A stretch of 64,000 bases of DNA from Chloroflexi bacterium UBA5189 (GCA_002413045.1 DHWF01000002.1:22637-86636), one strand, 5' to 3'; positions 24,880 through 33,500 are shown, counted from the stretch's first letter. Program-made: numbers and translations. Notes: generated by a model not told the origin, from the letters alone.

Positions 24880-25371
24880 ATGCCGTCTCCGACGACCACC
24901 CAGGTCCAGCCGCTCACGCCCCGCGATCCGCGACTCGCGCCGTGGCGCGCCTTCGTGACGGCCCAGGCGCACGTCTCGCGCCGGCTCGACGAGGACCTGC
25001 GCGCCGAGCACGGCATGTCGCTCCAGGAGTACGTGGCGCTCCTGATCCTGGTCGAGGCGCCGGAGCATCGACTCCGGATGGGCCGCCTGGCCGAGCTGCT
25101 GACGCTCTCGAAGAGTGGCGCCACCCGCCTCATCGACCGGCTCGTCGACGACGGCCTCGTCGCCCGCGTCACCTGCTCCAGCGACCTGCGGGGCGCCGAG
25201 GCCGCGCTCACGGACGCCGGCGTTAACCGCCTCCGCACGGCCGCGCCGACCCACCTCCGCGGCATCGCCGACTATTTCCTGTCCGCCATCGATGCCGACG
25301 ACATCCAGGTCGTCGAGCGCACGATGCGCGCCGTCGGCGATCGCGCCTGCGGCTCCCGGGGTCGCGCCTGA
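24880..25371 (+). CDS. MarR family transcriptional regulator
   Basis: A 163-residue winged-helix regulator. The MarR core is visible: LDEDLRAEHGMSLQEYVALLIL, then RLRMGRLAELLTLSKSGATRLIDRLVDDGLVAR (recognition helix region) and the wing VTCSSDLRGAEAALTDAG, with C-terminal dimerisation helices. The start at ATG 24880 follows a good promoter by 9 nt. It is divergent from the desulfurase-like gene, and the palindrome 24837-24856 lies between them. Its stop overlaps the CTG start of the DUF72 gene (CTGA), so the two are coupled. The ligand is unknown. Confidence 0.9.
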   Translation: MPSPTTTQVQPLTPRDPRLAPWRAFVTAQAHVSRRLDEDLRAEHGMSLQEYVALLILVEAPEHRLRMGRLAELLTLSKSGATRLIDRLVDDGLVARVTCSSDLRGAEAALTDAGVNRLRTAAPTHLRGIADYFLSAIDADDIQVVERTMRAVGDRACGSRGRA

Positions 25372-26195
25372 CCGGTCGCGGACCCGGCCGCCTGCTCGTC
25401 GGGACGTCAGGCTTCGCCTACCCCGACTGGGTACCTCGCTTCTACCCCGCCGGCACGCGCGCTTCCGGCTTCCTGGCTTCGTACGCCAAGCGCTTGCCGG
25501 CGCTCGAGCTGAACGCGACGTTCCGGCGCCGGCCCACGGCGTCGGCGATCGCGGGCTGGCTGCGGGCGACACCGCCGGAGTTCCGGTTCGCGGTCAAGGC
25601 CCAGCGCGGCTCCGCGGTCCGGGCGCTGTGGGGAGCACCCGAGGAGTCGATCGCGTGGCTGACGGAGCCGCTTCCCGCGTTCGGCGAACGACTCGGCGCC
25701 GTCCTCTTCCGCGTCCCTGCCGAGATCCGGCGCGACGGCCCGTGGGTCGGTGGCGACACGTCGCTTGCCGACGCGCGGCTCGCGGCGTTCCTCGCCGCCT
25801 GGCCGCGAACGATCCCGCTCGTCGTTGAGCTCCAGGACACGTCGTGGCACGTCGACGAGACGTTCGCTGCGCTCCGCTCCACCGGCGCGACCCTGTGCAC
25901 CACCGAGCTGCCGCCGGAGGGCGACGAAGGAGCGACGGGCTCAGGTGGCGTGGCGGGCGGTGGCGAAGCGGCACCCGATCCCGAGCCGCCGTTCATCCGC
26001 CGGACGGGGTCGTTCCTGTACCTGCGCCTGCGCCGGCACGACTACGCCGCTGCGGAGCTCGATGCCTGGGCCGCGCGGATCGAGCCGTTCCTCGCCGCCG
26101 GCGACGATGTCTACGCGTTCTTCCGTCACGACGCGGTCGGGCGCGCGAGCGAGCTTGCGCTCGAGCTGCTGGAACGGTTCCCGGGGAATCGCTGA
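25368..26195 (+). CDS. DUF72 family protein, probable CTG start
   Basis: A DUF72 protein, a TIM-barrel family related to YecE, of 275 residues. The family's N-terminal strand LLVGTSGFAYPDWVPRFYP is encoded in frame well upstream of the first ATG (25494), and no ATG, GTG or TTG exists between the preceding in-frame region and it. CTG at 25368 overlaps the marR stop as CTGA, the same four-base geometry used as GTGA or ATGA elsewhere here, so CTG is the likely start. Other family blocks are PEFRFAVKAQR, VELQDTSWH and FLYLRLRRHDY with a late YAFFRHDAVG. An acidic/Gly-rich insertion lies near residue 188. Function is unknown. Confidence 0.82.
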   Translation: MTGRGPGRLLVGTSGFAYPDWVPRFYPAGTRASGFLASYAKRLPALELNATFRRRPTASAIAGWLRATPPEFRFAVKAQRGSAVRALWGAPEESIAWLTEPLPAFGERLGAVLFRVPAEIRRDGPWVGGDTSLADARLAAFLAAWPRTIPLVVELQDTSWHVDETFAALRSTGATLCTTELPPEGDEGATGSGGVAGGGEAAPDPEPPFIRRTGSFLYLRLRRHDYAAAELDAWAARIEPFLAAGDDVYAFFRHDAVGRASELALELLERFPGNR

Positions 26196-26208
26196 CCCGC
26201 AGGTGCGA

Positions 26209-26577
26209 TCAGCCGGCGGCGGCTCCATGCGGCCGGCCCTGCTGGTGATCGGCTCGATGCGTGTACTCGGCCGGCCCGAAGGCGACCAGGACCACGAGCT
26301 CCTCCTCGATGTCGTGGAAGCGATGCTCGACGTCCGCACCGACGAACACGGTCGAGCCGGGCTCGACGGCGTGATCAGCAGCGCCGACCTGGATGCTGGC
26401 CCGGCCCGAGATCACGTGGTAGACCTCGTCCTCGGTGTGCGGACCCTGGGGATCGGCGCCACCGGCCGGGAGCACGTAGAGTCCCACCGACAGGTCGTGA
26501 GTCCGGATGAACTCGTGGTACAGGCGACCGGACTCGGCGCGCGCCTGGAGCAGGAGGTCCAGCGAGAAAGCGTCCAC
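26209..26577 (-). CDS. Cupin domain protein
   Basis: A 122-residue single-domain cupin. The first metal-binding block is GPHTEDEVYHVISGRASIQVG, and the second is DVEHRFHDIEEELVVLVAF; the His, Glu and His ligands are present. Such small cupins may be isomerases, dioxygenases or sensors; no substrate can be assigned. GTG 26577 is preferred over ATG 26595 or GTG 26598 because TAGGCT lies 8 nt upstream of it and because the region above belongs to the divergent promoter. It converges on the DUF72 gene with 13 nt between the stops. Confidence 0.82.
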   Translation of the reverse strand: MDAFSLDLLLQARAESGRLYHEFIRTHDLSVGLYVLPAGGADPQGPHTEDEVYHVISGRASIQVGAADHAVEPGSTVFVGADVEHRFHDIEEELVVLVAFGPAEYTHRADHQQGRPHGAAAG

Positions 26578-26585
26578 GGGTCGGG

Positions 26586-26591
26586 AGCCTA
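26586..26591 (-). promoter_or_regulatory. -10 element TAGGCT of cupin gene
   Basis: TAGGCT on the minus strand ends 8 nt before GTG 26577. It shares the TA at 26590-26591 with the divergent -10 on the plus strand. Confidence 0.45.
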
Positions 26592-26595
26592 GCAT
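26590..26595 (+). promoter_or_regulatory. -10 element TAGCAT of sugar dehydrogenase gene
   Basis: TAGCAT ends 6 nt before ATG 26602 and overlaps the opposite-strand -10 of the cupin gene, so the two promoters should exclude one another. Confidence 0.5.
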
Positions 26596-26601
26596 CACGG
26601 G

Positions 26602-27909
26602 ATGAGCGAACGACGGGGGCGGCAGGGGCCTGGATGGATCGTGGCCGTGACGGTGCTGATCGCGACCGCGGTCGCCGGCTGCATCGCGGAGATTCCGTCA
26701 CCGGCGCCGACGACCTCGGGCCCGACCGGGAGCGGTGTGCCCGCGTTCACGAGCGGCACCGCCTCCGCGCCGGCCCCGACGATCGCGCCGACGCCGAGCG
26801 CGACTCCGGGGCCTCTCCCCACCGTCGCACCTGGGTTCTCGCTGTCGCTCCAGCCGTTCGCGAAGGTCGACGGCGGGCCGCTCGCGATCGCCGCGCCCGA
26901 TGACGGCACCGGCCGCCTGTTCGTTGTCGCGCAGGACGGCCGGATCTGGGTCGTCCAGGCAGATGGCACGACGCTGCCGGATCCCCTGGTCGACCTGCGC
27001 TCGATCGTCAAGAGCGGCGGCGAGCAGGGCCTGCTCGGGCTCGCGCTGCACCCGGGCTTTCCGACCGACCCGCGCTTCTACGTCGACTTCACGAACGCCG
27101 ACGGCGACACCGTCGTGGCGAGCCTGACCATCGACCCGAACGACCCGAACCGCGCCGACCCCACGACGCTCAAGCAGGTGCTGTTCCAGAAGCAGCCGTA
27201 CGCGAACCACAACGGCGGCGCGCTGGCCTTCGGGCCGGACGGCGACCTGTACGTCTCGTTCGGGGATGGCGGCAGCGGTGGCGACCCGCAGGGCAACGGC
27301 CAGAACACGAAGGTGCTGCTGGGCAAGATCCTCCGCCTCGATGTCGATGGCGCCGTCGGCGGCGCGCCCTACGCGATTCCGCCCGGCAACCCGTTCGCCG
27401 GCGGTGGCGGCGCGCCCGAGGTCTGGCTGTACGGGCTGCGCAACCCATGGCGGATGTCGTTCGATCGCGCGACGGGCGACCTGTGGATCGGCGACGTCGG
27501 CCAGGACTCGTACGAGGAGGTCGATGTCGCTCGCGCGGGTGTCGGCGGGCTCAACTTCGGCTGGAACCGGATGGAAGCCAGCCACTGCTACAACGCGGTG
27601 CTCTGCTCGTCGGGCGGGCTGACGTTGCCGGTATCGGAGTACGGCCGGACCATCGGCTCGACCGTCATCGGCGGGTACGTCTACCGCGGCAACGCGGTTC
27701 CGAGTGCGGACGGGTTCTACCTCTTCGCGGACTACGGGTCCGGGCGGTTCTTCGCGATCGGGGCGGGGGTGACCAGGCTCGTGGATCCGGTGGTCGTGGG
27801 CCGCGGCGACTCGGGCGTGATCTCGGCCTTCGGCCAGGACGTCGCCGGCGAGCTGTACGTCACGCTGCTCAACGGAACGGTGTCGCGGGTGGTGCTGACG
27901 CCGCAGTAG
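26602..27909 (+). CDS. PQQ-dependent sugar dehydrogenase-like lipoprotein
   Basis: A 435-residue secreted protein. A lipoprotein signal ends in TAVAGC, followed by a Pro/Thr/Ala-rich linker to about residue 70. The rest is a six-bladed propeller of the glucose/sorbosone dehydrogenase family: GLLGLALHPGF, NHNGGALAFGPDGDLYVSFG, YGLRNPWRMSFDRATGDLWI, GDVGQDSYEEVD and LNFGWNRMEASHCYN are classic blade motifs that hold PQQ and calcium. It would oxidise sugars outside the membrane if PQQ is available; no PQQ synthesis genes are in view, so many homologs of this kind remain uncharacterised. Leaderless start, TAGCAT 6 nt upstream. Confidence 0.92.
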   Translation: MSERRGRQGPGWIVAVTVLIATAVAGCIAEIPSPAPTTSGPTGSGVPAFTSGTASAPAPTIAPTPSATPGPLPTVAPGFSLSLQPFAKVDGGPLAIAAPDDGTGRLFVVAQDGRIWVVQADGTTLPDPLVDLRSIVKSGGEQGLLGLALHPGFPTDPRFYVDFTNADGDTVVASLTIDPNDPNRADPTTLKQVLFQKQPYANHNGGALAFGPDGDLYVSFGDGGSGGDPQGNGQNTKVLLGKILRLDVDGAVGGAPYAIPPGNPFAGGGGAPEVWLYGLRNPWRMSFDRATGDLWIGDVGQDSYEEVDVARAGVGGLNFGWNRMEASHCYNAVLCSSGGLTLPVSEYGRTIGSTVIGGYVYRGNAVPSADGFYLFADYGSGRFFAIGAGVTRLVDPVVVGRGDSGVISAFGQDVAGELYVTLLNGTVSRVVLTPQ

Positions 27910-27923
27910 CGCCGGCCGCTGCG

Positions 27924-30677
27924 TTACGTGTCGAGTGGGTCTGCCTTCTCCGGGTCGATGCCGAGGGCATCGATGCCCTTGGCGGCCGCTTCGGGCGTGA
28001 TGGCGCCGGCGCGGGCAAGCGCAGATAGCGCCGCGGCGGCGATGCTGGGCGAGTCGATCTCGAAGTAGGCGCGGAGCGACTCGCGCGTGTCGCTGCGGCC
28101 GAAGCCGTCGGTGCCGAGCGTCTCGAATGGGGCGGCAATCCACGGCCGGATCAGATCCGGGATCGCCTTCATCCAGTCGGACGCGGCAATGATCGGCCCG
28201 CCTTTCGGGCCCAGGACCGTCGAGATATAGGGATCGCGCGCCTTCTCGGCCGGATGGAGGCGGTTCCAGCGGTCGGTGATGAGCGCGTCGCGCCGCAGCA
28301 TCGGGAACGACGGCGCCGAGAAGACCTCGGCGGCGACGCCGAACTGCTCGGCGAGCAGCGCCTGCGCCGCGATGACCTGCAGCAGGATCGAGCCGGAGCC
28401 GACAAGGCGGACGGTCGGCGCGCCCTGCCTGAGCTTCGGGGCCGGGACCAGCCGGTAGATGCCGCGCAGGATCCCCTCGTCGACGCCCTCTGGCTTGGCG
28501 GCCTGCGGGTAGTTCTCGTTGTAGATCGAGATGTAATAGATGAGGTCCTCTGCCTTGACGTGCATCCGCTCGATGCCGTCGCGGATGATCGTGGCGAGCT
28601 CGTAGGCGTACGTCGGGTCGTAGCCGCGAACAGCGGGATTGGTCATGGCGAGGACGTGGCTGTGGCCGTCGTCGTGCTGGAGGCCCTCGCCGGTGAGCGT
28701 CGTCCGGCCGGCCGTCGCGCCCATGAGGAATCCGCGCGCTCGCGCGTCGCCCGCGGCCCACAGCTGGTCGCCCGTCCGCTGGAACCCGAACATCGAGTAG
28801 AAGATGTAGAACGGGATCACCGGGAAGCCGTGCGTTGCGTAGGACGTCCCGGCCGCCTGGAACCCGGCGGCCGAACCCGCCTCCGTGATCCCCTCCTCCA
28901 GGACCTGGCCGTTGATCGCCTCGCGGTACTTCAGGACGAGCTCGCTGTCGACCGGCTCGTAGTGCTGGCCGGTCGCCGAGTAGATGCCGACCTCGTTGAA
29001 CAGCGGGTCCATGCCGAAGGTGCGCGCCTCGTCCGGGATGATCGGGACGATGCGCGGCCCGAGATCGGGGTCCCGGATCAGGTTCCGGAGCATCCGGGTG
29101 AAGGCCATCGTCGTCGAGACGGCGGTCGGCGAGCCGGCGTCGAACTCGGCGTCGAACGTGGTCTTCGGAGCGGGCAGCTCGACCGTCGGAAAGGCACGCT
29201 TCGGGAGCGGCCCGCCGAGGGCGGCCCTGCGCTCGTGGAGGTATTGGACCTCTTCCGAGTCCGGCCCCGGGTGGTAATACGGCGCATCCTTCAGCGAAGC
29301 GTCGGGGATCGGCAGCTCGAGGCGATCCCGGAAGATCCGCAGCTCGGCCTCGGACAGCTTCTTGGCCTGGTGGGTGATGTTGCGCGCCTCGACACCGGGG
29401 CCGAGCGTCCAGCCCTTCACGGTCTTCGCGAGGATCACCGTTGGCGCGCCGCGATGCTCGGTCGCCGCCTTGTACGCTGCAAAGACCTTGCGATAGTCGT
29501 GGCCACCGCGCCGGAGCTTGGACAGGTCATCGTCGGTCAGGTGCTCGACGAGCTGCTGCAGCCGCGGGTCCGGCCCGAAGAAGTGCTCCCGGATGTACGC
29601 GCCGCCGGCGACCGAGAACTTCTGGAACTCGCCATCGACGGTCGTGTTCATCTCCTCGACGAGGAGGCCGGCGCGGTCGCGCGCCAGGAGCTCGTCCCAC
29701 TCGCGGCCCCAGATGACCTTGATCACGTTCCAGCCGGAGCCGCGGAAGACGGCTTCGAGCTCCTGGATGATCTTGCCGTTGCCGCGGACCGGGCCATCGA
29801 GTCGCTGCAGGTTGCAGTTGACGACGAAGGTCAGGTTGTCGAGGCCCTCGTCGGCGGCGACGTGCAGCGCGCCGAGTGCCTCGGGCTCATCGGTCTCGCC
29901 GTCGCCCAGGAACGCCCAGACGCGCGATCCCGAGGTATCCAGGAGGCCGCGGTTCTGGAGGTAGCGGTTGAACCGGGCCTGGTAGATCGCGTCGATCGGG
30001 CCGAGGCCCATCGAGACGGTCGGAAACTCCCAGAAGCCCGGCATCAGGCGCGGGTGCGGGTATGAGGAGAGGCCATGCTGGGGTGGCGTCTCGCGCCGGA
30101 AGTGGTCGAGCTGGTCCTCGGACAGGCGGCCCTCGAGGAAGGCGCGGGCGTAGATGCCCGGCGCCGCGTGGCCCTGGTAGAAGATCTGGTCGCCGGGGCC
30201 GCCGTTGTCGCGACCCTTGAAGAACCAGTTGAAGCCCACTTCGTAGAGCGTGGCGGCGCTCGCATACGTGGCCAGATGGCCGCCGATGCCGCTGTACTTC
30301 GTGTTGGCCCGCAGGACCATCGCAACGGCGTTCCAGCGGATCAGGCGCCGGATGCGGCGCTCGAGGCCTTCGTCGCCGGGGAAGTCCGGCTCCTGCTCGG
30401 GGCTGATCGTGTTGATGTAGCGCGTGTTGGTGAGCGGCGGCAGCCCAACCTGGAGCTGGCGCGCCCGCTTCAGGAGCTTGAACAGCAGGAATCGAGCGCG
30501 GGTCTCGCCTTCCTGCTCGACGACGTCGTCGAGCGAGCGGACCCAGTCGGTCGTCTCCTGTTCGTCGATGTCGGGCAGCTGGTGCTTGAACTCGTCGAGG
30601 TAGAGCTCGCCGCGCGGCTCGCCGGCCTCTGGCTCGCTCCCCTGCGGCTGGCTGCTGCGGGACTCGGTCACGGTCAT
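27924..30677 (-). CDS. aceE: Pyruvate dehydrogenase E1 component, homodimeric type
   Basis: A 917-residue thiamine diphosphate enzyme that decarboxylates pyruvate and passes the acetyl group to E2. Homodimeric E1 landmarks are clear: DEQETTDWVRSLDDVV, FKGRDNGGPGDQIFYQGHA, GFWEFPTVSMGLGPIDAIYQ, the ThDP motif WAFLGDGETDEPEALGAL and NCNLQRLDGPVRGNGKIIQE, ARTFGMDPLFNEVGIY, and FYIFYSMFGFQRTGDQLWAA. Length fits the family (about 890-930). ATG 30677 overlaps the DUF2255 stop as ATGA. No E2 or E3 gene is in the window, so the rest of the complex must be elsewhere. Confidence 0.96.
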   Translation of the reverse strand: MTVTESRSSQPQGSEPEAGEPRGELYLDEFKHQLPDIDEQETTDWVRSLDDVVEQEGETRARFLLFKLLKRARQLQVGLPPLTNTRYINTISPEQEPDFPGDEGLERRIRRLIRWNAVAMVLRANTKYSGIGGHLATYASAATLYEVGFNWFFKGRDNGGPGDQIFYQGHAAPGIYARAFLEGRLSEDQLDHFRRETPPQHGLSSYPHPRLMPGFWEFPTVSMGLGPIDAIYQARFNRYLQNRGLLDTSGSRVWAFLGDGETDEPEALGALHVAADEGLDNLTFVVNCNLQRLDGPVRGNGKIIQELEAVFRGSGWNVIKVIWGREWDELLARDRAGLLVEEMNTTVDGEFQKFSVAGGAYIREHFFGPDPRLQQLVEHLTDDDLSKLRRGGHDYRKVFAAYKAATEHRGAPTVILAKTVKGWTLGPGVEARNITHQAKKLSEAELRIFRDRLELPIPDASLKDAPYYHPGPDSEEVQYLHERRAALGGPLPKRAFPTVELPAPKTTFDAEFDAGSPTAVSTTMAFTRMLRNLIRDPDLGPRIVPIIPDEARTFGMDPLFNEVGIYSATGQHYEPVDSELVLKYREAINGQVLEEGITEAGSAAGFQAAGTSYATHGFPVIPFYIFYSMFGFQRTGDQLWAAGDARARGFLMGATAGRTTLTGEGLQHDDGHSHVLAMTNPAVRGYDPTYAYELATIIRDGIERMHVKAEDLIYYISIYNENYPQAAKPEGVDEGILRGIYRLVPAPKLRQGAPTVRLVGSGSILLQVIAAQALLAEQFGVAAEVFSAPSFPMLRRDALITDRWNRLHPAEKARDPYISTVLGPKGGPIIAASDWMKAIPDLIRPWIAAPFETLGTDGFGRSDTRESLRAYFEIDSPSIAAAALSALARAGAITPEAAAKGIDALGIDPEKADPLDT

Positions 30678-31039
30678 GCCGGCACCATTCGCAGGGTGGT
30701 CGGGAGGACGTCCGAAGCCAGCATCGCTGCGAGCGACCCATCGCCAGGGTACTTGGCCCTGAGCGCGGCGCTGCAGGCCTCGACGGACGGCGGATCGGCC
30801 GCGGGAATGGCCCTCGCGGCCAGGCGCCGGCCGTCGACGTGGAGGGCCACCGTTGCGTCCGCGAGTGCCTCGCGGTACCAGCGGCCGGACGGGCCCTTGT
30901 AGGAGCGCACGTACACCGTGCCGTCGCGGACGACCGGCCAGACGATCGTACGGTGCACGATTCCATCCGCCGCCCGAGTCTCGATCTCGATCTCCTCGGC
31001 CGCGTCGAGCGCTGCGAGGTCGGTTTCCGCGAATGTCAC
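30674..31039 (-). CDS. DUF2255 family protein
   Basis: A 121-residue protein of the DUF2255 family, whose fold resembles the split-barrel flavin-binding proteins such as PPOX and DUF385. The core includes RTIVWPVVRDGTVYVRSYKG, RWYREALADATVALHVDGR and a C-terminal helix. It starts with GTG 31039, has TAAGGT 6 nt upstream, and is coupled to aceE by an ATGA overlap, so it heads the aceE transcription unit. Given the F420 genes nearby, a role with F420 or flavin is possible but unproven. Confidence 0.8.
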   Translation of the reverse strand: MTFAETDLAALDAAEEIEIETRAADGIVHRTIVWPVVRDGTVYVRSYKGPSGRWYREALADATVALHVDGRRLAARAIPAADPPSVEACSAALRAKYPGDGSLAAMLASDVLPTTLRMVPA

Positions 31040-31045
31040 ACGGGA

Positions 31046-31051
31046 ACCTTA
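31046..31051 (-). promoter_or_regulatory. -10 element TAAGGT, leaderless start
   Basis: TAAGGT ends 6 nt before GTG 31039, the head of the DUF2255-aceE unit. Confidence 0.42.
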
Positions 31052-31116
31052 GCCCAAGTCGGCGTTGCACCGGAGTGGCGGCTCGGTTGCGGCACGGATG
31101 CAACTCGCGCCTGCGA

Positions 31117-31122
31117 TACCCT
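31117..31122 (+). promoter_or_regulatory. -10 element TACCCT, leaderless start
   Basis: TACCCT ends 7 nt before GTG 31130 of the nicotinamidase gene. Confidence 0.45.
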
Positions 31123-31129
31123 CGCACTC

Positions 31130-31738
31130 GTGGCCAAGCGATACGACGCCAACACCGCCCTGATCGTCGTCGATGTGCAGAACGACTTCGCCGATCCCGC
31201 CGGGTCGTTGTACGTGGACGGCGCAGCGGACGTGGTCCGGATGGTCAACGGCGAGGTGCGCCAGGCGACCGAAGACGGCGCGATCGTCGTCTACACGCAG
31301 GACTGGCACCCCGCCTCGACGCCGCACTTCGCGAAGGACGGCGGGATCTGGCCGGTTCACTGCGTTGGCGACACGTGGGGCGCGGCATTCCACCCAGGTC
31401 TGACGGTTGCCGGGCCATCCGTGCGGAAGGGCGTCCACGGCGAGGACGGCTACTCCGCGTTCTCGATGAAGGACCCGGTCACCGGCGCGACGACGTCCAC
31501 CGAGCTGGAGGGGCTGCTCCACGAGCGCGGCGTCACGAGGGTCGTCGTCGTCGGGCTCGCCACCGACTACTGCGTCAGCGCGACCGCAATCGACGCGACC
31601 AGCCTCGGCTTCGGCACCGAGGTGCTCCAGGACGCGATCGCCGCCGTTGACCTCGGCGATGGCGACGGCGCTCGCGCGCTCGCCTCGATGGCGGCCGCCG
31701 GCTGCGTGCTCGGATTCTGCTTCGGCACGCTGCCCTGA
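31130..31738 (+). CDS. Nicotinamidase (isochorismatase family)
   Basis: A 202-residue amidohydrolase converting nicotinamide to nicotinate in NAD salvage. The catalytic triad positions are visible: Asp in LIVVDVQNDF, Lys in SVRKGVHGEDG and Cys in GLATDYCVSAT; the metal site QDWHPASTPHF and WPVHCVGDTWGA are typical of PncA-like enzymes rather than general isochorismatases. GTG 31130 is chosen because homology begins within ten residues and TACCCT precedes it by 7 nt. The exonuclease gene follows after 5 nt, so the two form an operon. Confidence 0.93.
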   Translation: MAKRYDANTALIVVDVQNDFADPAGSLYVDGAADVVRMVNGEVRQATEDGAIVVYTQDWHPASTPHFAKDGGIWPVHCVGDTWGAAFHPGLTVAGPSVRKGVHGEDGYSAFSMKDPVTGATTSTELEGLLHERGVTRVVVVGLATDYCVSATAIDATSLGFGTEVLQDAIAAVDLGDGDGARALASMAAAGCVLGFCFGTLP

Positions 31739-31743
31739 TCCAA

Positions 31744-32640
31744 GTGCGCGTCCACCTCGTCGACGCGACCTACGAGCTGTTCCGGGCCCACTACGCGCCT
31801 CGCCCGCCCACCCTCGGGCGCGATGGCGTCAATCTGTCGGGCGTCGCAGGGCTGATCGACCAGCTCCTGTACCTGCTCCGTGAGGAGGGCGCGACGCACG
31901 TCGGCTGTGCGACGGACCGGGTCATCGAGTCGTTCCGCAACGATCTCTATCCCGGCTACAAGTCATCGGCCGGCATGCCGCCCGAGCTCCTGTCCCAGTT
32001 CCCGATCGCCGAGGAGGCCATCGGCGCGCTCGGGCTCGTCCTGTGGCCGATGGTCGAGTTCGAGGCGGACGATGCCATTGCGGCGGCCTGCGAGCGCTTT
32101 GCCGCGGATCCGGACGTGGAGCAGGTGCTTGTGTGCACGCCGGACAAGGACATGGCTCAGCTCGTCGACGACGAGCGGGTCGTCCTGCTCGATCGGCGCC
32201 GCCGGATCACGTACGACGAGCCCGCGGTCATGGACAAATGGGGCGTACCGCCATCGGCGATCCCGGACTGGCTCGCGCTGGTGGGCGACGCCGCGGATGG
32301 CTTTCCGGGCCTGCCGGGCTGGGGGGCGAAGTCCGCCGCGGCTGTGCTCGCCCGCTATGGCTCCCTTGAGGCAATCCCCGCGAAAGCCTCCGCGTGGGAC
32401 GTGAAGAGCCTGCGTGGCGCGCCCGTGCTCGCGCAGACCCTCCGCGAGCGCTGGGACGAGGTCCAGCTCTACCGATCGCTCGCGCGCCTCCGCACGACCG
32501 CTGACGGGGTCGTCATCCCGCAGGAATCGGTCGAGGAGCTCCGCTGGCTCGGCACCCCGAAGGCGGAATGGCACGCGTTGTGCGCACGGCTCGGGCTCCC
32601 CCAGTACGCCGGCCGGCCGCATCGGTGGCTGTCGACCTGA
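31744..32640 (+). CDS. Stand-alone 5'-3' exonuclease (PolA N-terminal-like)
   Basis: A 298-residue flap endonuclease/5'-3' exonuclease resembling the N-terminal domain of DNA polymerase I. The metal-binding acidic residues are in VHLVDATYELFRAHY, CATDRVIESFRNDLYPGYK, VEFEADDAIAAA and CTPDKDMAQLV; the helix-hairpin-helix appears as DAADGFPGLPGWGAKSAAAVLARYG. It lacks any polymerase domain. GTG start 5 nt after the nicotinamidase stop. It may process RNA primers or flaps; the operon partner gives no clear hint. Confidence 0.9.
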   Translation: MRVHLVDATYELFRAHYAPRPPTLGRDGVNLSGVAGLIDQLLYLLREEGATHVGCATDRVIESFRNDLYPGYKSSAGMPPELLSQFPIAEEAIGALGLVLWPMVEFEADDAIAAACERFAADPDVEQVLVCTPDKDMAQLVDDERVVLLDRRRRITYDEPAVMDKWGVPPSAIPDWLALVGDAADGFPGLPGWGAKSAAAVLARYGSLEAIPAKASAWDVKSLRGAPVLAQTLRERWDEVQLYRSLARLRTTADGVVIPQESVEELRWLGTPKAEWHALCARLGLPQYAGRPHRWLST

Positions 32641-32642
32641 GG

Positions 32643-33500
32643 TCAGCCTCGCGAACCCCGGACGATCTCGAGCAGCTCCGCGTGGTGGGCGGGCGGCGCA
32701 GCCAGGACACCGATGGTTCGAGTCGGGCGCGAGAGGTCGAACCAGGGACCGCCCTCGAGGTCGGTCAGGTGCGCGCCGCCGCGCTCGGCGATGAGGCCGG
32801 CAGCCGCGACGTCCCAGGTCGAAAGGCCGCCCTGCTGGACGAACGCGTCGAAGCGCCCGTTGCCGACGTACGCCAGCGACAGCGCCGCGGAGCCCATCGC
32901 GCGGGGCACGCGGACAGCCTTGCGGATCGCCCGCGAACGTCCGATGAGCGCGCGCCCGGACAGCGCCATCGACACCACGTAGTCGGTCAGGGCGGTCTTG
33001 ACGGAGGCGCGGATCTCGCGGCCATCGAGCGTGGCCGGGCCTCCGGCGGTCGCGGCGAACGTCTCGCCGCGGATCGGGTCATGGATCACGCCGACGACCG
33101 GACTGCCCGCCTCGACAAGGGCGATCGCCACGCAGAAGAACGGGATGCCGTTGGCGTAGTTGATGGTGCCGTCGAGCGGATCGATGACCCACGCTCGGCC
33201 AACCCCGCCCGAGGGCGCGTCGCCGGCGCCGGAGGCGTGCTCGCCGCTCTCCTCGGCGATGATCCCGTCGCCCGGATACGCCGCTCGGATGGCGGAGATG
33301 ATCAGCTCCTCGGACAGCTGATCGACCTCGGTCACGACGTCCTTTGCCGACTTGTAGTCGATGCGCTCGACCTTCTCGAACCGCTCGACCAGCAGGGTCC
33401 CGGCCCGTTCGGCGAGCGCCGTCGTGAAGGCGAGCTCCGCGGCGTGATCGCCGGACGCCGCGCGGCGATCGATGGAAGCCGCCCCCGTCTCGATCGTCAC
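32643..33500 (-). CDS. Inositol monophosphatase family protein
   Basis: A 285-residue Mg-dependent phosphatase. Motifs are GIIAEESGEH (metal-binding Glu), WVIDPLDGTINYANGIPFFC (metal-binding Asp cluster) and STWDVAAAGLIAERGG near the C-terminus. Substrates in the family include inositol phosphates, fructose-1,6-bisphosphate and 3'-phosphoadenosine 5'-phosphate; none can be chosen here. GTG 33500 overlaps the stop of the upstream zinc ribbon membrane protein as GTGA, and it is the last gene of a four-gene operon beginning with mtnP. Confidence 0.93.
   Translation of the reverse strand: MTIETGAASIDRRAASGDHAAELAFTTALAERAGTLLVERFEKVERIDYKSAKDVVTEVDQLSEELIISAIRAAYPGDGIIAEESGEHASGAGDAPSGGVGRAWVIDPLDGTINYANGIPFFCVAIALVEAGSPVVGVIHDPIRGETFAATAGGPATLDGREIRASVKTALTDYVVSMALSGRALIGRSRAIRKAVRVPRAMGSAALSLAYVGNGRFDAFVQQGGLSTWDVAAAGLIAERGGAHLTDLEGGPWFDLSRPTRTIGVLAAPPAHHAELLEIVRGSRG

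Noticed and set aside
32715..32735. GGTTCGAGTCGGG resembling a tRNA T-arm
   Set aside because: It lies within the IMPase gene and no acceptor, D or anticodon arms surround it; no tRNA was found elsewhere in the window.
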